DNA of 64,000 bases from Hyphomicrobiales bacterium (GTDB lineage: Bacteria; Pseudomonadota; Alphaproteobacteria; Rhizobiales; Rhizobiaceae): positions 185,716 to 249,715 of the forward strand of contig UEIF01000022.1 in the NCBI GenBank assembly GCA_900468805.1, in the 5' to 3' direction. The notes beneath the pieces are model-generated. The model ran no database searches and was not told the origin of the DNA. It worked only from the letters and a program-made list of their open reading frames with translations. Shown one piece after another: positions 26,160-34,969 of this stretch. Each line of letters begins with the position of its first letter. The stretch's first letter is position 1. Position numbers and translations under genes: made by a program.

Positions 26160-26858
26160 ATGCCGACCTATCCGGAAACCAGACTTACCAGGGCGTTGCG
26201 CGAGGGCGAATTCCCGGTCATCGTCTCGCTTGCCCGTCACGATCTCGACCTTGCGACGGCGGCCATCGGAGCGGGTGCGTTTGCGATCAAGATCCATCTC
26301 AACGCTTATCATCGCGCCACCGGCACGACCTTCGGCAGCTTTGGCGAAGAGCGACCCTTCCTGGAAAGGCTCGCGACGCTTGGCGTTCCGCTTCTGGTGA
26401 TGGTCGGGCAGCAAACGGTTCCGAGCCCGCAAGAGCTGGATGTGCTCGCCGATCTCGGATTTGAAGGCTTCAACATCTATTTCACCGACATGCAGCCGCA
26501 TCTGCTGCAATCAAGGCTACGGCCCATTCCGGCTCTTGGAGAGGCGAGTACGCACGAGGATTTGCAGAGAATTCTCGACATTCCCGGCGCGATGATGGAA
26601 GCCTCCGTCGCTTCCTTTGCCGACTATGGAAAGCCGCTCGACGAAACCGATCTCGCCCGCTACCGGGCCATCACTGACAAGGCGGGCATTCCGGTCATCG
26701 CGCCAAGCCAGAAGAAGTTTGTGCCCGATGATGTGCAGAGACTGAGGGCCGCGGGTATCGCGGCGCCGCTGCTCGGGGTTATCGTCACCGGCACGACGCC
26801 CGAGAGCATGAGAGCGGCGGTGACGCCGATCGTCGCGGCGGCGCGACGGTGGCGCTGA
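26160..26858 (+). CDS. Unassigned protein, probable TIM-barrel, last gene of the LacI operon
   Basis: A 232-residue soluble protein. I do not recognise the family with certainty. The alternating pattern of short hydrophobic strands and helices (FPVIVSLARHDLDLATAAI; FAIKIHLNAYHRATG; VPLLVMVGQQTV; IPVIAPSQKKFVPDDVQRLR; LLGVIVTGTTPESM) suggests a (beta/alpha)8 barrel. The GVIVTGTT phrase near the end looks like a phosphate-binding strand as in phosphosugar epimerases and aldolases. It is eight bases after the ATPase gene, so it is probably a catabolic enzyme for the imported compound. The function remains unknown. Confidence 0.65.
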   Translation: MPTYPETRLTRALREGEFPVIVSLARHDLDLATAAIGAGAFAIKIHLNAYHRATGTTFGSFGEERPFLERLATLGVPLLVMVGQQTVPSPQELDVLADLGFEGFNIYFTDMQPHLLQSRLRPIPALGEASTHEDLQRILDIPGAMMEASVASFADYGKPLDETDLARYRAITDKAGIPVIAPSQKKFVPDDVQRLRAAGIAAPLLGVIVTGTTPESMRAAVTPIVAAARRWR

Positions 26859-26895
26859 CTGGACACCGGCCAGCCAGCCCAACGCCGCCGCGGGC

Positions 26896-27819
26896 TTACT
26901 CCGCGGCCAGTCTCGTCGGATCGTTGGCCTCGACAATCGACCGCAGAACGGAAAGCTCCTCGGCCGAAAGGTCCGTGAGCGGTGCCCGCACGGTGCCTGG
27001 ATCGCGGCCGATGACTTTCAATCCAGCCTTGATGATCGAAACCGCATAGCCCTTCTTCCGATTGCGCAGCGCAACGAAGGGGAAGAAGAAGTCCTTGAGG
27101 ATCTGATCGACGGTCTTCTGGTCTCCTGCCCTGAGCGCCTTGTAGAAACGTTGCGAAAGAGCCGGCACGAAGTTGAAGACCGCCGAGGAGTAGGTGGTGA
27201 CGCCGGCGGCGAAATAGGCCTGCGCGTAGACTTCATGGGTCGGCATGCCGCCGACATAGACGAGCCGGTCGCCGATCTTGGTGGTGATCTCGATGACACG
27301 GTCGACGTCGCCGACGCCATCCTTGAAGCCGATGAGATTGGGGCAGTCGTCGCAGAGTTGCGCGATGCTGTCGGCCGACAGGATCGCGTTGTCCCTGTTA
27401 TAGACGATCACACCGATCCCGACGGATTGGCAAATGGCCTTCACATGGGCGACGAGTCCGGCTTGCTCGGCAAACATCAGATAGGGCGGAAGCAGGAGCA
27501 GGCCATCGGCGCCGGCCTTTTCAGCAGCGCGTGCGATGTCGATGGCAAGCGACGTGCCATAGCCCGTTCCGGAGATGATCGGCGTTTTGCCGGCGGCGGC
27601 CTTGGCGGCGCGTATGACGGTGGGGATTTCTGCCGGATTGAGGGAGAAAAATTCGCCCGTCCCGCCGGCGGCAAAAAGCGCGCTGGCATCATAACTGGCA
27701 AGCCAGTTCACATGGTCGCGGTATGCGGCTTCGTTGAACTTGTTCTCGCTGTCGAAATGCGTCACCGGAAAGGAGAGGAGGCCGTCGCCCACGGCTTTCT
27801 TGATGGCGTTGGGATCCAT
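26896..27819 (-). CDS. kdgD: 5-dehydro-4-deoxyglucarate dehydratase
   Basis: A 307-residue member of the DapA aldolase family. It dehydrates and decarboxylates 5-dehydro-4-deoxy-D-glucarate to 2,5-dioxopentanoate. GLLSFPVTHFDSENKFNEAA at the N-terminus, GGTGEFFSL for the substrate carboxylate, VIVYNRDNA with the catalytic Tyr, and IGFKDGVGDVDR with the Schiff-base Lys are all present. I prefer the ATG at 27819, preceded by AAGGA, although a GTG at 27867 overlapping the upstream stop is also open. It lies downstream of the mannonate dehydratase gene on the same strand. Conservation of GLLSFPVTHF is strong for this assignment. Confidence 0.88.
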   Translation of the reverse strand: MDPNAIKKAVGDGLLSFPVTHFDSENKFNEAAYRDHVNWLASYDASALFAAGGTGEFFSLNPAEIPTVIRAAKAAAGKTPIISGTGYGTSLAIDIARAAEKAGADGLLLLPPYLMFAEQAGLVAHVKAICQSVGIGVIVYNRDNAILSADSIAQLCDDCPNLIGFKDGVGDVDRVIEITTKIGDRLVYVGGMPTHEVYAQAYFAAGVTTYSSAVFNFVPALSQRFYKALRAGDQKTVDQILKDFFFPFVALRNRKKGYAVSIIKAGLKVIGRDPGTVRAPLTDLSAEELSVLRSIVEANDPTRLAAE

Positions 27820-27863
27820 GTTGAATTCCTTGAATAATTGCTGATTGAAGGTGAGCGTGTCGC

Positions 27864-28844
27864 TCACATATGACCGGCTTCCATCGCCTCGAGCACCGCC
27901 GCGATGTAACCGTAGCAGAAGCTGAAGGCGACGCCCGTCGCGTCGCGGCCGCTGATTCGCGGTACGTGGTCCGGCATGACCATGTATTTGTAGCCGACCT
28001 CCCGGTAGACCTTCAGCGAACGCACCATGTCCATGTCGCCCTCGTCGGGGAAGGTTTCCATGAAGGAGAGTTTGCCGCCGCTGATGTTGCGGAAGTGCAC
28101 GTTGAAGATCTTTTCGCGCGTACCGAACCAGCGGATGATGTCGTCGATCTCCTCACGCGGATTGTCGAGCATCTCGCCGATCGAGCCCTGGCAGAAATTC
28201 AGGCCATGATAGGCGCTTTCCCGCATCTGCACGAATTTCTTCAGTCCGTCGACGGTGCCGAGCACGCGGGTGACGCCGCGATAGCCCGGCGGCGTATAGG
28301 GATCGTGCGGATGGCAGGCGAGGCGCACTCTGTTGCTTTCAGCAACGGGAACTACGCGCTCCAGGAAATAATCGATGCGCTCCCAGTTCTCGTCCTCTGA
28401 CAGGACGCCTGCAAGACCGGGCGCTGCCTGCTGATCGGTCTTGTCCCAGCGAAAGGCCTCGTTCAGAGAGCCACCACGGCCTTTTTCAAGGTCCGTACGT
28501 GGAATGCCGATGAGGTTGAGATTGTATTTCGTAGCCGGAATCCCGGCCTTCGCGCAGTTCTCGATCATCCGGCAGACGGCATCGATCTGGCGGTCGCGTT
28601 CCGGACCGGCGAGCAGAATGTCGGGATAGGACGCGTTTTCGATCGGCTTGGAGGGCAGGGGGAGCTGGATCATGTCCAGAACGAGACCGAAGCTTTCGAC
28701 ATGGTCGCGATGACGTTCGAGATCTTCCAGCGTCCAGCTCGACGGCGCACCCGGTGGATCCGCCGAGATATGCTTCACGCCCAGCTGGGCAAAAACGCGA
28801 AAATCATCGTCGTCCCGCGCAGCGACCTGGGTTCCCAAATACAC
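27864..28844 (-). CDS. uxuA: Mannonate dehydratase family protein (UxuA-like)
   Basis: A 326-residue protein, shorter than the roughly 390-residue E. coli UxuA. The family dehydrates D-mannonate to 2-keto-3-deoxy-D-gluconate with a metal ion. Visible motifs are CHPHDPYTPPGYRGVTRVLG, LNFCQGSIGEM (metal-ligand cysteine region), NVHFRNISGG and MPDHVPRISG, all conserved in UxuA. It is the first gene of an operon with kdgD and lies next to the GntR gene, with operator-like repeats immediately upstream. The substrate may be a different aldonate, because the partner enzyme KdgD works on a deoxy-keto-glucarate, not on keto-deoxygluconate. Confidence 0.82.
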   Translation of the reverse strand: MYLGTQVAARDDDDFRVFAQLGVKHISADPPGAPSSWTLEDLERHRDHVESFGLVLDMIQLPLPSKPIENASYPDILLAGPERDRQIDAVCRMIENCAKAGIPATKYNLNLIGIPRTDLEKGRGGSLNEAFRWDKTDQQAAPGLAGVLSEDENWERIDYFLERVVPVAESNRVRLACHPHDPYTPPGYRGVTRVLGTVDGLKKFVQMRESAYHGLNFCQGSIGEMLDNPREEIDDIIRWFGTREKIFNVHFRNISGGKLSFMETFPDEGDMDMVRSLKVYREVGYKYMVMPDHVPRISGRDATGVAFSFCYGYIAAVLEAMEAGHM

Positions 28845-28862
28845 GATTTACCTCCCGCTCAT

Positions 28863-28890
28863 TCATATGACATCATATGACATAATATGA
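28863..28890. promoter_or_regulatory. Three 10-bp-spaced operator repeats upstream of uxuA
   Basis: TCATATGA at 28863-28870 and 28873-28880 and TAATATGA at 28883-28890 lie exactly one helical turn apart, 19-46 bp before the uxuA start. The third overlaps GACATAATATGA, which matches GACATATTATGTC before the importer. A FadR-type GntR protein encoded next door is the likely ligand. Confidence 0.55.
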
Positions 28891-28910
28891 ATTCTGGAGA
28901 TTGTCGAGCC

Positions 28911-29645
28911 TCATTGCTGCTCTGCGAGCATCCGGTATCGTCGCTGGCTCGCCATCATATGCGCGCGCATGGCCTGCCTCGCGCGATCCGGATCCTGCTC
29001 AGCGATAGCCGCTAGGATCTCACCATGCTCCGCATGAACTCTTTCAAGATAGGCGCGGTCATTGGCTTCAGGCAAGGTCGGGAATTGGCCGCGCGGGATC
29101 GCGCGCGGCCCGAAATGACGCAGGGCGTCGATATAAAACCGATTGTTCGAGGCGTTGGCGATTGCGCTATGGAATTCATAATCGGCCTCGACCGTGGGCT
29201 CCCCGCTTTCGATGAGCTGGGCCATTTTCCGGTTGGCGACCCGAATTGCCGCCTCCTGTTCCGCTGTTCTGCGATAGGCTGCAATAGCGGCGGCTTCTCC
29301 TTCGACTGCCATGCGAAACTCGAGCAATTCCAATGTTTCCGGAATGCTCTTGACCTCAACCGGCGTCAGGGTCAGCCCGCCATGCGCCTTGGGATCGGAT
29401 ACGAAGACGCCCTTGCCTTGAACGGGCCGGACGAATCCGGCAGCGCGCAGGTCGGCGATCGCCTCCCGCACGACAGTGCGGCTGACGCCGAAGGCCGCCT
29501 CAAGCTGGGGTTCGGTTGGAAGCTGATCTCCCTCGCGAAGCTTTCCCGTTTCGATCTGCATGCGCAGCTGGTCGATGACCTGCTGCGCCAACCGCTGTCT
29601 GCCACGCGTACCCACCACCATTTCGTGGTTCCCCATTTTCTCCAT
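28911..29645 (-). CDS. GntR-family (FadR/FCD subfamily) regulator
   Basis: A 244-residue regulator. The winged helix is QLPTEPQLEAAFGVSRTVVR (about residues 44-63). The C-terminal FCD domain has metal-binding positions in EFHSAIANAS, ERVHAEHGEIL and AMRAHMMASQRRY. FCD proteins usually sense sugar acids such as glucuronate or gluconate, which suits the flanking uxuA/kdgD genes. The reading frame is open to 30455, but the upstream part overlaps the divergent binding-protein gene. ATG 29645 or ATG 29636 are realistic starts. It is transcribed away from the importer, and operator-like sites flank it on both sides. Confidence 0.9.
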   Translation of the reverse strand: MEKMGNHEMVVGTRGRQRLAQQVIDQLRMQIETGKLREGDQLPTEPQLEAAFGVSRTVVREAIADLRAAGFVRPVQGKGVFVSDPKAHGGLTLTPVEVKSIPETLELLEFRMAVEGEAAAIAAYRRTAEQEAAIRVANRKMAQLIESGEPTVEADYEFHSAIANASNNRFYIDALRHFGPRAIPRGQFPTLPEANDRAYLERVHAEHGEILAAIAEQDPDRARQAMRAHMMASQRRYRMLAEQQ

Positions 29646-29682
29646 CCCCCGCCCGTACGGCACTTGCAAACTTCTTTGAAAA

Positions 29683-29716
29683 GTCATAATACGACATACG
29701 GACGACATATTATGTC
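29683..29716. promoter_or_regulatory. GntR operator candidates upstream of the Opp-type importer
   Basis: GTCATAATACGAC at 29683-29695 is an imperfect palindrome and GACATATTATGTC at 29704-29716 a perfect one (6-bp arms, 1-bp centre). They are 21 bp apart centre to centre, 28-62 bp before the binding-protein ATG. The shared core GACATA(A/T)TATG also occurs before uxuA, which ties both transcripts to one regulator. Confidence 0.6.
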
Positions 29717-29744
29717 TTGTATAGTAACTCAGGGAGGAGTTGCA

Positions 29745-31340
29745 ATGAAGCATTTTTCCAGAAGCCTGTTTGTTGGCGTCGCATTCTGCGCGCTGACTTT
29801 GGCGGCACCGGCACTTCGGGCGGCGACGCCCGCCGATCAGCTGGTGATCGGCACCTCGCTCGCTCAGGTTCTTTCGCTTGATCCACAGCAGGCGACTGAA
29901 GCCAAAGCCAATGAAATCATGTCGAACCTCTACGATCGCTTGGTTGCCTCGACTCCTGACGGCAAGATCGTGCCGCAGCTTGCCGAAAGCTGGCAGGTCG
30001 ATGACAAGGGGATCACGTTTAAGCTGCGCGAAGCGACCTTCGCCTCCGGAAATCCGGTGACGTCCAAGGACGTCGTTTATTCGCTCGGGCGTTTGCTGAA
30101 GCTCGATCAGGCCGCAGCCGCCAACCTGAAGCGCGTCGGCTATACGAAGGACAATATCGATCAACTGGTCAAAGCCGTAGACGACAAGACGGTGCGCGTC
30201 GATCTTTCGGGTCAAGTCACGTCGGAGCTTCTGCTTTACCGTCTCGCCATGGTCATTGCGAGCGTCGTCGACAGCGTTGAAGTCCAGAAGCATGTCGTCA
30301 GCGACGACTATGGCAATGCTTGGCTGAGAACCCATTCGGCAGGCTCCGGACCGTTTACGCTGAACCGCTGGGCGCCCAATGAACTTGTCATTCTCGACGC
30401 CAACAAGGACTATGTTGCGGGTGCGCCGAAGATGCGCCGCGTCATCGTTCGCCATGTGCCCGAAAGCCAGGTGGAGCGCCTGATGCTGGAGCGCGGCGAC
30501 ATTGACATAGCAAGCGCGCTGACCGCCTCCGATCTTGCCACCTTCGACAACAAGAAGGGCTTCGAGATCCAGCGTGTGCCCACAGGCGGCTTCTACGTGC
30601 TGTCGATGAATGCTGGTAACAAATACCTGTCCAACCCGAAGGTGCGCGAAGCGATCGCCTACGGTATCGACTACAAGGGGATCGAGAAGACCATCATGGG
30701 TCCTTACGGGCGTGCGCGCACCGTGCCCGTCCCGGAAAACTTCGAATATGCAATTCCAAGCCCGGACTGGCGCCTTGACGTCGCCAAGGCGAAGGCGCTT
30801 CTTGCCGAAGCCGGTTTCAAGGACGGCTTTACGGTCAGTCTGAAGACTATCGCGCAGACGCCCCGCATCGATCTTGCCACTGCAATCCAGGCTTCACTCG
30901 GTCAGATCGGCATCAAGGTCGACATCCAGCAGGGCAATGGATCCGACATCATCGCGGCCCACCGCGCGCGGAATTTCGATCTGCTCATTCCCCAGACTGG
31001 TGCCTACATGCCGAACGTGCTCGGGGCGATGGAGCAGTTCGCCTCCAATCCCGACAATTCTCTCGAGGCAAACAATGCCGGCAATTTCGTCTGGCGTTCG
31101 GCATGGGACATTCCCGAATTGACGGCGCTGACGGCGAAAGCCTCGCTTGAGACAGATCCGAAGAAACGTGGCGAACTCTACGTCGAGATGCAGAAGATGT
31201 TCGTGGATCAGAAGCCGGCCGTCCTGCCGATGTTCGAGCGCTTCGAGCCCATCGTGCTGAGTGGCAAGGTTCAGGGCTATGTTGGCCATCCGAACCAGAC
31301 GACGCGCCTTGAGGGCGTCACGAAAGCCGAGACCGATTAA
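29745..31340 (+). CDS. Peptide/opine-type ABC transporter substrate-binding protein (family 5)
   Basis: A 531-residue periplasmic protein of the OppA/DppA class. The signal peptide is residues 1-26 (SLFVGVAFCALTLAAPALRA then AT). The mature protein has LVIGTSLAQVLSLDPQQATE, LAESWQVDDKGITFKLRE and GSGPFTLNRWAPNELV, all standard for family 5. The ATG at 29745 has GGGAGGAG upstream. Despite the peptide label, rhizobial family 5 systems also carry sugars and sugar acids. The neighbouring uxuA, kdgD and FCD-type GntR suggest a uronic or aldonic acid, possibly as an oligomer. That is inference. Confidence 0.9.
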   Translation: MKHFSRSLFVGVAFCALTLAAPALRAATPADQLVIGTSLAQVLSLDPQQATEAKANEIMSNLYDRLVASTPDGKIVPQLAESWQVDDKGITFKLREATFASGNPVTSKDVVYSLGRLLKLDQAAAANLKRVGYTKDNIDQLVKAVDDKTVRVDLSGQVTSELLLYRLAMVIASVVDSVEVQKHVVSDDYGNAWLRTHSAGSGPFTLNRWAPNELVILDANKDYVAGAPKMRRVIVRHVPESQVERLMLERGDIDIASALTASDLATFDNKKGFEIQRVPTGGFYVLSMNAGNKYLSNPKVREAIAYGIDYKGIEKTIMGPYGRARTVPVPENFEYAIPSPDWRLDVAKAKALLAEAGFKDGFTVSLKTIAQTPRIDLATAIQASLGQIGIKVDIQQGNGSDIIAAHRARNFDLLIPQTGAYMPNVLGAMEQFASNPDNSLEANNAGNFVWRSAWDIPELTALTAKASLETDPKKRGELYVEMQKMFVDQKPAVLPMFERFEPIVLSGKVQGYVGHPNQTTRLEGVTKAETD

Positions 31341-31355
31341 GTAGGGTCGCCGATC

Positions 31356-32384
31356 ATGAAGGAACTCTCTATCAAGGAACTGGCGCGCCGCGTGGGACAC
31401 CTGGCCGTCAGCCTGTTCATCCTGCTTTGCGTTACCTTCGTGATCGGCCGCATTCTTCCCGCCGATCCGGTCGGAGCGATCGTCGGCGAACTGGCAGACC
31501 CCACAGCCTATGCCGCCATGCGCCAGAAGCTTGGTCTGGATCTGCCGATCTATCAGCAGTTTTTTATCTATCTGAATGGTCTTGCGCATGGCGATTTCGG
31601 GACGGCCGTGCTGACGGGCAATCCGGTCTCTTCGGATCTTGCCCAGGCATTTCCCGCGACCTTCGAGCTCGCCACCCTGGCGATCCTGATCTCGACCTTC
31701 GTCGGCGTTCCGCTTGGCCTGACGGCTGCGCTCTTTCGCGACAGCCTCATTGACAAGATCGCCCGGATCGTGGCGCTTGTCGGTCATTCGATCCCGGTTT
31801 TCTGGTTCGGCATCGTCGGTCTGGTGATCTTCTATGCCGGGCTGAACTGGGTTGGAGGCCCCGGTCGTGTCGATGTCTTCTACGAGGGCATGGTGACGCC
31901 GCAGACAGGGCTGCTGCTCGTCGACAGTCTGTTGCAGGGAGAGACGGAGATCTTCTGGAATGCGCTTGGGCATATCATCCTGCCGGCCGTGATCCTTGCC
32001 TATGCCGCGATGGCTTATATCACCCGCATGACCCGCAGCTTCACCTTGGAACAATTGAGCCAGGATTACGTGATTGCCGCGCGTGCAAAGGGTGTCGGTC
32101 CAGCCCGTACCGTCATCGGTCATGTCCTGCCGAACATCGCCGTCCAGTTGATCACCATCCTGGCGATTTCCTATGGCGGACTTCTGGAAGGCGCCGTCGT
32201 GACGGAGATCGTCTTTTCCTGGCCGGGTATCGGCCAATACATGACGAACGCACTGATGATCGGCGACATGAACGCCGTCGTTGCCGCCACGATCATCATC
32301 GGCTTCATCTTCATGTTCCTCAATTTCCTGGCGGACATCGCCTATGCGATATTCGATCCGCGGACGCGGGAGGCTGCACAATGA
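31356..32384 (+). CDS. Dpp/Opp-type ABC transporter permease B
   Basis: A 342-residue inner-membrane permease. The first membrane segment is GHLAVSLFILLCVTFVIGRI near the N-terminus. VFWFGIVGLVIFYAGLNWVGG follows, and the EAA loop region DYVIAARAKGVGPARTVIGH is near residues 236-255. It ends with NFLADIAYAIFDPRTREA, the normal C-terminus of DppB-type subunits. It lies 15 bp after the binding-protein gene and overlaps the second permease gene by four bases (ATGA). Confidence 0.92.
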   Translation: MKELSIKELARRVGHLAVSLFILLCVTFVIGRILPADPVGAIVGELADPTAYAAMRQKLGLDLPIYQQFFIYLNGLAHGDFGTAVLTGNPVSSDLAQAFPATFELATLAILISTFVGVPLGLTAALFRDSLIDKIARIVALVGHSIPVFWFGIVGLVIFYAGLNWVGGPGRVDVFYEGMVTPQTGLLLVDSLLQGETEIFWNALGHIILPAVILAYAAMAYITRMTRSFTLEQLSQDYVIAARAKGVGPARTVIGHVLPNIAVQLITILAISYGGLLEGAVVTEIVFSWPGIGQYMTNALMIGDMNAVVAATIIIGFIFMFLNFLADIAYAIFDPRTREAAQ

Positions 32385-33283
32385 GCGATGCAATCCAAAC
32401 CAACCTCGCTGCGCGCCCACCGAGCCTGCCTGCACGGATCTCGGGCTCGACGATACGGATCGTTTCAAGGCTGGGGCAGGAACCGCTCGGCCTTGCCGGC
32501 TTCGTCATTCTGGCGATCCTCTGCCTGGTCGCGATCCTTGCGCCTTTGCTTGCGCCCTATGATCCCAACATCCAGGTCCTGTCCGACGCGCTGCAGCCGC
32601 CGAGTGCTGCTCATTGGGCGGGCACCGACGAGTTCGGCCGGGATATTCTAAGCCGCCTGATCTACGGCACGCGGATTACAGTCCAGACCGTGTTTTCTAT
32701 CTCCCTGATCGTTGGCCCGATCGGTCTTTTGATCGGTGTCGTCGCAGGTTTCTTCGGCGGACGGACGGATGCGCTTTTGATGCGGGCAACGGATATCGTC
32801 TTGTCCTTTCCCTCGCTGATCCTGGCGCTGGCATTTGCCGCAGCACTCGGGGCTGGATTGACGACGGCGATCATCGCCATTTCGCTCACGGCATGGCCGC
32901 CTATCGCCCGCCTGGCGCGCGCCGAGGCGCTGGTCGTCAGGAATGCCGACTATGTTGCCGCAGCTCGCCTTTATGGCGCCTCGCCGTTGCGCATCCTGTT
33001 CGTCTATATCGCGCCCATGTGCATTCCGTCGGTAATCGTACGCCTGACCTTGAACATGGCAGGCATCATTCTGACGGCCGCCTCGCTTGGTTTCCTCGGA
33101 TTGGGCGCGCAGCCGCCGGCGCCCGAGTGGGGCGCGATGATCTCGAGCGGTCGCAAGTTCATGCTCGACTATTGGTGGGTTGCCGTCATGCCGGGCGTCG
33201 CCATTCTCATCACCAGTCTTGCCTTCAACGTCGTAGGCGACACGCTTCGCGACATTCTGGATCCCCGCCATGCCAGGTCCTGA
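32381..33283 (+). CDS. Dpp/Opp-type ABC transporter permease C
   Basis: A 300-residue inner-membrane permease, partner of the B subunit. HWAGTDEFGRDILSRLIYGT is the typical family 5 C-subunit phrase near residue 80. The EAA loop VRNADYVAAARLYGASPLRI lies near residues 186-205. The C-terminus FNVVGDTLRDILDPRHARS is conserved. The gene overlaps permease B by four bases and its end overlaps the first possible start of the next ATPase gene. Confidence 0.92.
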   Translation: MSDAIQTNLAARPPSLPARISGSTIRIVSRLGQEPLGLAGFVILAILCLVAILAPLLAPYDPNIQVLSDALQPPSAAHWAGTDEFGRDILSRLIYGTRITVQTVFSISLIVGPIGLLIGVVAGFFGGRTDALLMRATDIVLSFPSLILALAFAAALGAGLTTAIIAISLTAWPPIARLARAEALVVRNADYVAAARLYGASPLRILFVYIAPMCIPSVIVRLTLNMAGIILTAASLGFLGLGAQPPAPEWGAMISSGRKFMLDYWWVAVMPGVAILITSLAFNVVGDTLRDILDPRHARS

Positions 33284-34112
33284 TATGAAGCCGGTACTCT
33301 CCATCGAAGACCTCAATGTCAGCTTCGGCAAGAACGCCGTGCCTGCCGTCTCCCGTGTCAGCTTCGACGTCGGGCGCGAGCGCGTCGGCATCGTCGGCGA
33401 GTCCGGCTCGGGAAAATCGACGACCGGCCGAGCGATCATGCGGCTTCTGTCGGCAGGCGCTACCGTCTCGGCAAAGCGTCTCGACCTCGACGGCAGTCCG
33501 CTTCTGTCTCTGTCCGAGAAACAGATGGGAAAGATACGCGGCAAGGATATTGCGCTGATTATGCAAGACCCGCGCTATTCCCTCAATCCAGTGCTCACTG
33601 TTGGCAAGCAGATCGCCGAAGCGGCCCGCCTGCATCTCAACCTGCGTGGCGGAGCGGCGACCGCTGCGGCCAAGGCAATGCTTGAGCGCGTTCGCATCAG
33701 GGACGCCGAGCGCATGATGGCACAATATCCGCATCAGATATCCGGCGGCATGGGTCAGCGTGTCATGATTGCGATGATGCTTCTGGCGAGGCCGAAGCTC
33801 GTCATCGCCGACGAGCCGACTTCGGCGCTGGATGTCAGCGTACGCAAGGATGTGCTGACGCTCCTGGATGAACTTGTGCGGGAGAATGATTCCGGCTTGC
33901 TATTGATCAGTCACGATATCCGGATGGTCTCCGCCTTCTGTGAACGGATCATCGTCATGTATTCCGGACGCATCGTCGAGACGCTGACGCGGCTGGAAGA
34001 TGCAAACCATCCCTATACGAAGGGGCTGATCGCCGCGATGCCCGATCCGCGGCATCCCGTTCGGCGGCTTGCGGTTCTCGACCGCTCGAAGATCGACGTG
34101 GAGAACGCATGA
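33270..34112 (+). CDS. Dpp/Opp-type ABC transporter ATPase D
   Basis: An ATP-binding subunit of 280 residues, shorter than the usual 320-330 for DppD because the C-terminal oligopeptide-binding extension is reduced. Walker A GESGSGKST, signature ISGGMGQRVMIAMML and Walker B LVIADEPTSALDVSV are intact. GGMGQR replaces the standard GGxxQR. Starts at 33270 and 33285 are both possible, and 33285 (MKPVLSIEDL) gives the conserved N-terminus. It ends VRRLAVLDRSKIDVENA and overlaps the second ATPase by four bases. Confidence 0.9.
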   Translation: MPGPDMKPVLSIEDLNVSFGKNAVPAVSRVSFDVGRERVGIVGESGSGKSTTGRAIMRLLSAGATVSAKRLDLDGSPLLSLSEKQMGKIRGKDIALIMQDPRYSLNPVLTVGKQIAEAARLHLNLRGGAATAAAKAMLERVRIRDAERMMAQYPHQISGGMGQRVMIAMMLLARPKLVIADEPTSALDVSVRKDVLTLLDELVRENDSGLLLISHDIRMVSAFCERIIVMYSGRIVETLTRLEDANHPYTKGLIAAMPDPRHPVRRLAVLDRSKIDVENA

Positions 34113-34849
34113 TGATCGAAGTCCGCGACCTCAACGTCACATTCCTGTCCGGTAAACAGCAAAACCATGTCGTCAAGGACATCAGCTTCAGCGTCGCTCG
34201 TGGGGAAACGCTGGGCATCGTCGGCGAATCCGGCTGTGGTAAGTCGACTGTGTTGCGATGCCTGTCAGGCATGGAAAAAGGCTGGTCAGGGGAAATTACG
34301 CTGGAAGGCCGGGCTGTCGGCAAGTCGAGAAGTCTCGATGATCTGAAATGCGCTCAGATGGTGTTTCAGGACCCTTACGGCTCCCTGCATCCGCGCCACC
34401 GGATCGGCACGGCACTTGCCGAACCTTTGCGGGCGATGGGCAGACAAGAGATCTGGCAAACGGTTGAGCGTTCTCTGCGGCAGGTCGGCCTGCCGGCCGC
34501 ATTTGCAAGCCGTTTCCCCCACGAACTTTCCGGCGGCCAGCGCCAGCGTGTCGCAATCGCCAGAGCGCTGATCCTGTCCCCACCGATCCTGCTTCTCGAC
34601 GAGCCGACTTCGGCGCTCGATGTGTCGATACAGGCGGAAATCCTCAACCTGCTGGCGGACCAGCGCGACGAGATGGGGTTGACCTACGTGCTTGTCAGTC
34701 ACGATCTGGCGGTGATTGCCCACATGTGCGATCGCGTACTGATCATGAAGGATGGCCGGTTCGTTGACGAGCTCTCGAAACGGGATGTGCAGGACGGAAA
34801 AACGCATGACGACTATGCGCGTGAGCTATTTGAAGCGACCTTCATTTGA
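34109..34849 (+). CDS. Dpp/Opp-type ABC transporter ATPase F
   Basis: A 246-residue ATPase, the second nucleotide-binding subunit of the importer. Walker A GESGCGKST, QMVFQDPYGSLHPRHRIG around the Q-loop, signature LSGGQRQRVAIARAL and Walker B ILLLDEPTSALDVSIQ are all present. It lacks the usual 60-80-residue C-terminal extension of DppF, matching the shortened partner. It is the last gene of the importer operon, and no terminator hairpin is visible after it. Confidence 0.9.
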   Translation: MMIEVRDLNVTFLSGKQQNHVVKDISFSVARGETLGIVGESGCGKSTVLRCLSGMEKGWSGEITLEGRAVGKSRSLDDLKCAQMVFQDPYGSLHPRHRIGTALAEPLRAMGRQEIWQTVERSLRQVGLPAAFASRFPHELSGGQRQRVAIARALILSPPILLLDEPTSALDVSIQAEILNLLADQRDEMGLTYVLVSHDLAVIAHMCDRVLIMKDGRFVDELSKRDVQDGKTHDDYARELFEATFI

Positions 34850-34969
34850 CACTCGCATTTTGCGACTCCGGCGCTGCGGCGCCTCTCGCGCGCCCTGCGG
34901 GTACCGGCACCATGCGGATCTGCCAGAAATCGCTCTCGGGCTTCAGACGCATGGATCGACTGCAACTGA

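Noticed and set aside
29025..29744. N-terminal extension of the family 5 binding protein
   Set aside because: The open frame continues upstream, but it overlaps the GntR gene and lacks a ribosome site. The ATG at 29745 starts a proper signal peptide.
30894..32468. 524-residue minus-strand open frame
   Set aside because: Antisense to the Opp-type binding protein and permease. His/Asp/Arg-rich composition marks it as a shadow.
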